Shown here: in pieces, positions 60,456 to 64,000 of the stretch
Numbering within the stretch: the first letter of the stretch is position 1
How the letters are laid out: each line of letters begins with the position of its first letter
DNA from: JBNGOQ01 sp050589645
GTDB lineage: Bacteria; Bacteroidota; Bacteroidia; Flavobacteriales; Flavobacteriaceae
Assembly (NCBI RefSeq): GCF_050589645.1
Contig: NZ_JBNGOQ010000005.1
Coordinates: forward strand, 1-64,000
Direction: 5' to 3'
Length of the DNA: 64,000 nt
Translations under genes and position numbers: made by a program
The notes under the pieces: generated by a model
Seen by the model: the letters and a program-made list of their open reading frames with translations, nothing else
What the model was told of the DNA's origin: nothing
The model's database searches: none

Positions 60456-61298
60456 CTACTTCCATCTAATTTGATAAGGGTATCTCTCGTAGAGACTATT
60501 GTCTTCGTTTATGGTATTTCCCTTTCTACCATTTATTTCACCCAAGATTTGTAGTTCATTGGCTTCTTCTGAATTTCCAAGACGTCGAAGACAGTCAGCT
60601 TTAAAAATTTGGACTTCGGAAAAGTTAGGATAAATTCCAAGCGCTAAATCAAAAAGTTCAATAGCCTCATGATATTTCTTCTGTTCATACTTGCTTATTC
60701 CATAGTAGAACAAATCTAAATGGTGGAGCCAGCCTTTACCATTATTTTTTATGGTCAAATCAAAATCAGATTCGAATATTCTTTCAGCTTTTTTGAACTC
60801 ATTAAGTTGTAAGTAGGAAAGTCCGATATAAAAATTATATGAATGATCCATTACATATCCATTCCCAAATCTAGCTTTACAGTCTTCAAAGTCTTTTATG
60901 GCTTCACGGTACGTGTTAATAAAAATACATTTTATGAATGCTCTATAATCCTGCCATTTTTGCCTATCATATTTAATTGCTTTATTGAGATAACCCATCC
61001 CAATTTCATATTTCCCTTGTTTAAACAAAGGCATTGCTTTCTGTTGCCATAAATAGGCAATAGTAGAATCTTTCGCTAAACCCAAGTCAATTTCTTCCTG
61101 CCATTCTCTCGAATATAATTGGTGTTTCCAGGCACCGTTATTTAAATGTTCTTTTATGATTTCTTCCTGTTTTTTCTTATCAGCTAAATATGCGATTTGA
61201 GTTTTTTCTGTAATCCTTTCTTGGGTTTGTGGTTTCTTGTCACATCCTATTACAATAGCAAGTAGCATAATGAGGATAATCTTAGTTTGTTGTTTCAA
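60456..61298 (-). CDS. TPR-containing lipoprotein
   Basis: 280 residues from a TTG at 61298 that gives a good lipoprotein signal ('KIILIMLLAIVIGCDKK', Cys about residue 20). A GTG at 61379 would add 27 residues. The body has at least four tetratricopeptide-like helical pairs ('AMPLFKQGKYEIGMGYLNKA', 'YIGLSYLQLNEFKKAERIF', 'YGISKYEQKKYHEAIELFDL'). TPRs usually mediate protein contacts; partners are unknown. DNA here is AT-rich and codon use differs from the left side. It follows the CPBP gene. Confidence 0.8.
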   Translation of the reverse strand: MKQQTKIILIMLLAIVIGCDKKPQTQERITEKTQIAYLADKKKQEEIIKEHLNNGAWKHQLYSREWQEEIDLGLAKDSTIAYLWQQKAMPLFKQGKYEIGMGYLNKAIKYDRQKWQDYRAFIKCIFINTYREAIKDFEDCKARFGNGYVMDHSYNFYIGLSYLQLNEFKKAERIFESDFDLTIKNNGKGWLHHLDLFYYGISKYEQKKYHEAIELFDLALGIYPNFSEVQIFKADCLRRLGNSEEANELQILGEINGRKGNTINEDNSLYERYPYQIRWK

Positions 61299-61381
61299 GG
61301 TTTGGTTCTTTAAATAATTTTCGTTTGCTATTTGAATTAGAAGTAAAATGGAATTAAAGTTTTTAATGTGAAATTCCACTT

Positions 61382-62098
61382 TTATAGTAAAACAGTACCC
61401 AACATTGGGAGTAAATTATAAATTGAATGTAGAAAGACACCATAAAAAAAACCATACTTTACTCGGACGTATCCATTAAATATACCTCCTATCATTTGCG
61501 GTAGGGTTAAAATTGGAAGTAATAGTATATCATGTGAAGTATCATAATTAAACATATGCATCAGTCCAAAAAGTAGGACAGAGAAATAATACACCCATCT
61601 AAATTTTTTTCCCCAAAGTGGTCTGATATGGTCAGAAAAACTTCTTGCAACGAAATAAAAAATAAGACCGACCGACACAGCAATAGATAGTCTCACTGTT
61701 AATCCGTCTCTGATATTTATAATTCCTGTTTGGTAAAAGACCTTGGAAAGAACTAAATATGAAAAAAGTGTAATGGAAATACCCAAGTACAACGGCTTGA
61801 AAACTAACCACAACCTAAAGACTAATTCTTCAAAAATTGGCACAAAAGTAATACCAAATAGTAGTATTTCTAATGGGTTGAGCTCATTCTTCATTCCTGT
61901 AAGTCCTGAACTTTCAACTTCTAAAAATTGTCGAATTAGAACGCTTAGAACAATCACTATTAAGAAATCAAAAATGTATAGGACGAAAATATCCCGGAAT
62001 TTGTCTTTAGTTTTTATTTCTTCATTAAAGTTGTATTGTGGATTCCCCAAATATTTTAAAACATCTTTCAGTTTTCCGACAAAACTATTAACCCTCAT
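61382..62098 (-). CDS. CPBP family intramembrane glutamic protease (CAAX-like)
   Basis: 238 residues, about seven membrane segments. The motif EExxxR is seen in 'FEELVFRLW' near 91, the FxxxH motif in 'FGLMHMFNY' near 179, and the third in 'MIGGIFNGYVRVKYG' near 210. Members include bacteriocin self-immunity and processing proteases. It lies between a TPR lipoprotein and an HlyD-type adaptor, so a link to an exported peptide is plausible, not proven. The DNA is AT-rich. Confidence 0.9.
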   Translation of the reverse strand: MRVNSFVGKLKDVLKYLGNPQYNFNEEIKTKDKFRDIFVLYIFDFLIVIVLSVLIRQFLEVESSGLTGMKNELNPLEILLFGITFVPIFEELVFRLWLVFKPLYLGISITLFSYLVLSKVFYQTGIINIRDGLTVRLSIAVSVGLIFYFVARSFSDHIRPLWGKKFRWVYYFSVLLFGLMHMFNYDTSHDILLLPILTLPQMIGGIFNGYVRVKYGFFYGVFLHSIYNLLPMLGTVLL

Positions 62099-62182
62099 GC
62101 TTTTAATTATCTTCTTCTATTCATAACTTCCTGTTTCTTAATAACTCCTTATAAGGCAGCTAGTTTTTGATTTTACAAAATT

Positions 62183-63469
62183 CTAGCGTTCCATTATCTG
62201 CTTAATTTGATAGAAAAATCGTTCCAGTAATCTCAAATCTTCAGTAATGATTTCTGCTGTACAACTCATTTCTTGTTTAAAATTTATTTTCTTCTTGTAA
62301 GATGTAATCAGTTCAATGGGCAAAACAACATCGACTAAATAAAAGCCATCATTATCCGGGATTTCAGAAACTTTCTCAACTCGACCTTTTAGAATGCCAT
62401 ATTCATGGTGAGGGTAATTAACAAGCTTAATATTCACGTTCTGCCCTAATTTTATCTTACCGGAATTAGTTAAGGGAGTTCTCAATTTAGCAACGAACAA
62501 TTGATTCTTAGTTGGAATAATCGTAAACACCAAATCTCCCTGGCTAACAGTTTGATTAACACTCCAATAATTCATATAAGAAACTTTTCCGTTCATATTC
62601 GATTTCATCAAGTATTGATTTTCCCAATCTTTAATGCTTTTCTTGAGTTGATTAAACGTTTGAATAACATTTTTCAATGAAATCAGTTCCTCCCGAGTAC
62701 GATTAATTTCGGTTCCTTTTGAAATTCTGTAGGCGTTGCTAATTTCTTCCTTTGTTTGGGAAATTAAGGTTTCAAAATTTTTAGAATCCCTTTGTGCCTT
62801 CTTAAATTCCAATAGCTTATTATCATAATCTTGTTCTGATATTACCCCTTTGTCCAATAGAGTTTTATTTCGTTGCAACTCTTTGTCTATAAACTTTATC
62901 TCAGATTGATAAATTTCCTTTTGGGATTGTAAACTGGTTAATCTCTTTTTGAGTTCCAAAATTGAATATCTATTAGCGACAGCTTCGTTCAAATATGGTT
63001 TTAACTCCTTATTAAGTAGGTACTCTATGTAATTATTTTCAAATAAAGCATAGTCAGAGTCAATCTCACCAAGTGATAAAATAGGCATTGAATTTAAGGG
63101 ATAATTAAAAAACTGGTTGTTAACGACAATAGTATCAATGGTAGATTTTAACCTTATAATGTCTTCAAAATTTGCTGTATTTTCTATTACCGCCAGTGGA
63201 GTATTGATATTTACCTTTTGATTGTCTTTTACTAATAAAGTATCCAATCTTCCTCTTGACCTGGAATAAACCTTTTGAGGCGGTACTTTTGTTGTTATTA
63301 TAGCCTGACACTGAATAACATCAGGATATTTAATCAGCCAAAAAGAAATAAACATGATAACTACAGCTAAGAAAATAAGCGTTGTGCCCCACTTTAAAAT
63401 ACCTATTGGGGTTTTTTCCAATATTTCCCTAATCTGCTCACTACTTGGTTCTATTTCGTCAACTTTCAT
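62183..63469 (-). CDS. HlyD family secretion adaptor
   Basis: 428 residues from the ATG at 63469; a TTG two codons earlier overlaps the preceding stop. One membrane helix (about 29-50), then biotinyl-lipoyl-like and long coiled-coil parts (about 145-270, with repeated Lys/Glu/Leu heptads) and the beta barrel 'VFTIIPTKNQLFVAKLRTPL' fit the membrane fusion protein of an ABC export complex. It stands 2 bases after the ABC transporter stop, so both act together. The form resembles those of bacteriocin and peptide exporters. Confidence 0.92.
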   Translation of the reverse strand: MKVDEIEPSSEQIREILEKTPIGILKWGTTLIFLAVVIMFISFWLIKYPDVIQCQAIITTKVPPQKVYSRSRGRLDTLLVKDNQKVNINTPLAVIENTANFEDIIRLKSTIDTIVVNNQFFNYPLNSMPILSLGEIDSDYALFENNYIEYLLNKELKPYLNEAVANRYSILELKKRLTSLQSQKEIYQSEIKFIDKELQRNKTLLDKGVISEQDYDNKLLEFKKAQRDSKNFETLISQTKEEISNAYRISKGTEINRTREELISLKNVIQTFNQLKKSIKDWENQYLMKSNMNGKVSYMNYWSVNQTVSQGDLVFTIIPTKNQLFVAKLRTPLTNSGKIKLGQNVNIKLVNYPHHEYGILKGRVEKVSEIPDNDGFYLVDVVLPIELITSYKKKINFKQEMSCTAEIITEDLRLLERFFYQIKQIMER

Positions 63470-63471
63470 AA

Positions 63472-64000
63472 TCAATTACCCAACTCCAGTTGATTTTTAA
63501 CTAGTTCATAATATGCCCCCTTTTTGCTGACCAATTCATTATGTTCTCCTTCTTCGATAATTTCTCCTTTTTCCAATACAATAATATTATCCGCCTTTTT
63601 TACAGTGCTAAGGCGATGGGCAACGATTACCACAGTACGATTCTTAAAAAAGAGATTTAACTTTTCGATAATCTCATCTTCATTTGTTGCATCTAAGGCA
63701 CTAGTAGCTTCATCCAAAAACAAATATTCGGGTTCTTTATAAATGATTCTTGCTATTAAAATCCGCTGTTTTTGACCTCCACTCAGTCCTAGACCGCTTG
63801 CTCCAATTCGGGTATTGTATCCTATAGGTAAAGTCTCTATGAAGGATTCTATATTTGCAATTCGGACAGCTTGCACCAATCTTTCTTTATCTATTAATCC
63901 TTCTGAATCCGATTCGGTAATATTACGGGCTATCGTATCGGAAAAAACATATCCTTCTTGCATAACTGCCCCACATTTACTTCTCCAAAAAGACGAACTA
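63472..64000 (-). CDS. ABC transporter, C-terminal ATPase part (continues beyond the right edge)
   Basis: The frame stays open to base 64000, so this is the C-terminal 175 residues. Seen: 'QEGYVFSDTIARNI' (Q-loop side), the signature 'LGLSGGQKQRILIARIIY', Walker B 'YLFLDEATSALD', and the H-loop 'VIVAHRLSTVKKAD'. The P-loop, membrane domain and any C39 peptidase domain lie outside the window. With the HlyD adaptor it makes a type I-like or peptide-export system. DNA is AT-rich. Confidence 0.9.
   Translation of the reverse strand, partial: SSSFWRSKCGAVMQEGYVFSDTIARNITESDSEGLIDKERLVQAVRIANIESFIETLPIGYNTRIGASGLGLSGGQKQRILIARIIYKEPEYLFLDEATSALDATNEDEIIEKLNLFFKNRTVVIVAHRLSTVKKADNIIVLEKGEIIEEGEHNELVSKKGAYYELVKNQLELGN

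Larger units (their letters stand above)
60400..64000. other. AT-rich segment with export genes, probable acquired DNA
   Basis: Composition changes near 60.4 kb. As a direct count, bases 62581-62640 have 17 G/C of 60, while 23161-23220 have 26 of 60. All four genes here run on the minus strand. No tRNA or direct repeat was seen at the left border, so its exact edge and mode of entry are not known. Confidence 0.55.

Overview
This window looks like chromosomal DNA from a marine member of the Flavobacteriaceae (Bacteroidota). The evidence is a PorP/SprF-type protein beside a gliding-motility-type (CHU_C, type IX secretion) C-terminal domain, TonB-linked beta-barrel proteins with a carboxypeptidase-like front domain, families typical of the phylum (DUF4295, DUF4369, DUF5916, DUF6249), and promoters of the TTG-N20-TAnnTTTG kind instead of -35/-10 boxes. 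The genus cannot be read from the sequence. No rRNA, tRNA, CRISPR array, insertion sequence or prophage was seen.

Layout. 1-4.5 kb: the end of a large tandem-repeat surface protein, a secreted calcium-binding-repeat protein with a type IX sorting domain, and a PorP/SprF partner. 4.6-6.9 kb: idi, a 6-pyruvoyl-tetrahydropterin-synthase-like gene, a mannose-6-phosphate isomerase and a small coiled-coil protein. 6.9-14.3 kb, minus strand: DUF4369 lipoprotein, DUF819 membrane protein, HAD phosphatase, DUF5916 outer-membrane protein and a bifunctional penicillin-binding protein. 14.4-21.7 kb: mixed single genes (S1/P1 nuclease, AlkB, AraC regulator, DUF885 lipoprotein, MOSC protein, Crp/Fnr regulator). 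21.8-32.1 kb: an eleven-gene co-directional catabolic cluster with two acyl-CoA dehydrogenases, an APH-type kinase, three SDRs, two zinc-free MDR reductases, a MaoC hydratase and a haloalkane-dehalogenase-type hydrolase. 32.2-36.1 kb: ECF sigma factor with a membrane partner, then a sodium symporter paired with inositol oxygenase. 36.1-49.7 kb: an inverted-repeat element, htpG, a TetR-ABC1 kinase pair, FabH, a TonB-type receptor, recR and a 2-oxoacid dehydrogenase E2. 49.8-60.3 kb: a frameshifted esterase, housekeeping genes (cinA, rpmB, rpmG, ftsY, rimO), an amidase and small DUF proteins. 60.4 kb to the end: visibly AT-richer DNA with a TPR lipoprotein, a CPBP protease, an HlyD-type adaptor and the end of an ABC exporter.

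The most interesting region is the 21.8-32.1 kb cluster. An ACAD10/11-type dehydrogenase sits next to an APH-type kinase and SDRs. This is the gene logic of kinase-dependent 4-hydroxyacyl-CoA breakdown, known from the levulinate (Lva) pathway of Pseudomonas putida and from mammalian ACAD10/11. Here the set is joined to a second acyl-CoA dehydrogenase, two MDR reductases, a MaoC hydratase and a haloalkane-dehalogenase-like enzyme. A perfect 18-base palindrome lies just upstream and a Crp/Fnr gene precedes it. The substrate is unknown and no acyl-CoA ligase or thiolase is present, so this is a hypothesis.

Other points worth following are the frameshifted but otherwise complete esterase, two terminators that end no visible long gene (possible small transcripts), the inverted-repeat element at 36.2 kb, and the AT-rich export locus running off the right edge, which may belong to a peptide or bacteriocin system. 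Many genes have better start codons than the longest open frame suggests; starts were chosen by signal peptides, family N-termini, promoter position and ATG preference.
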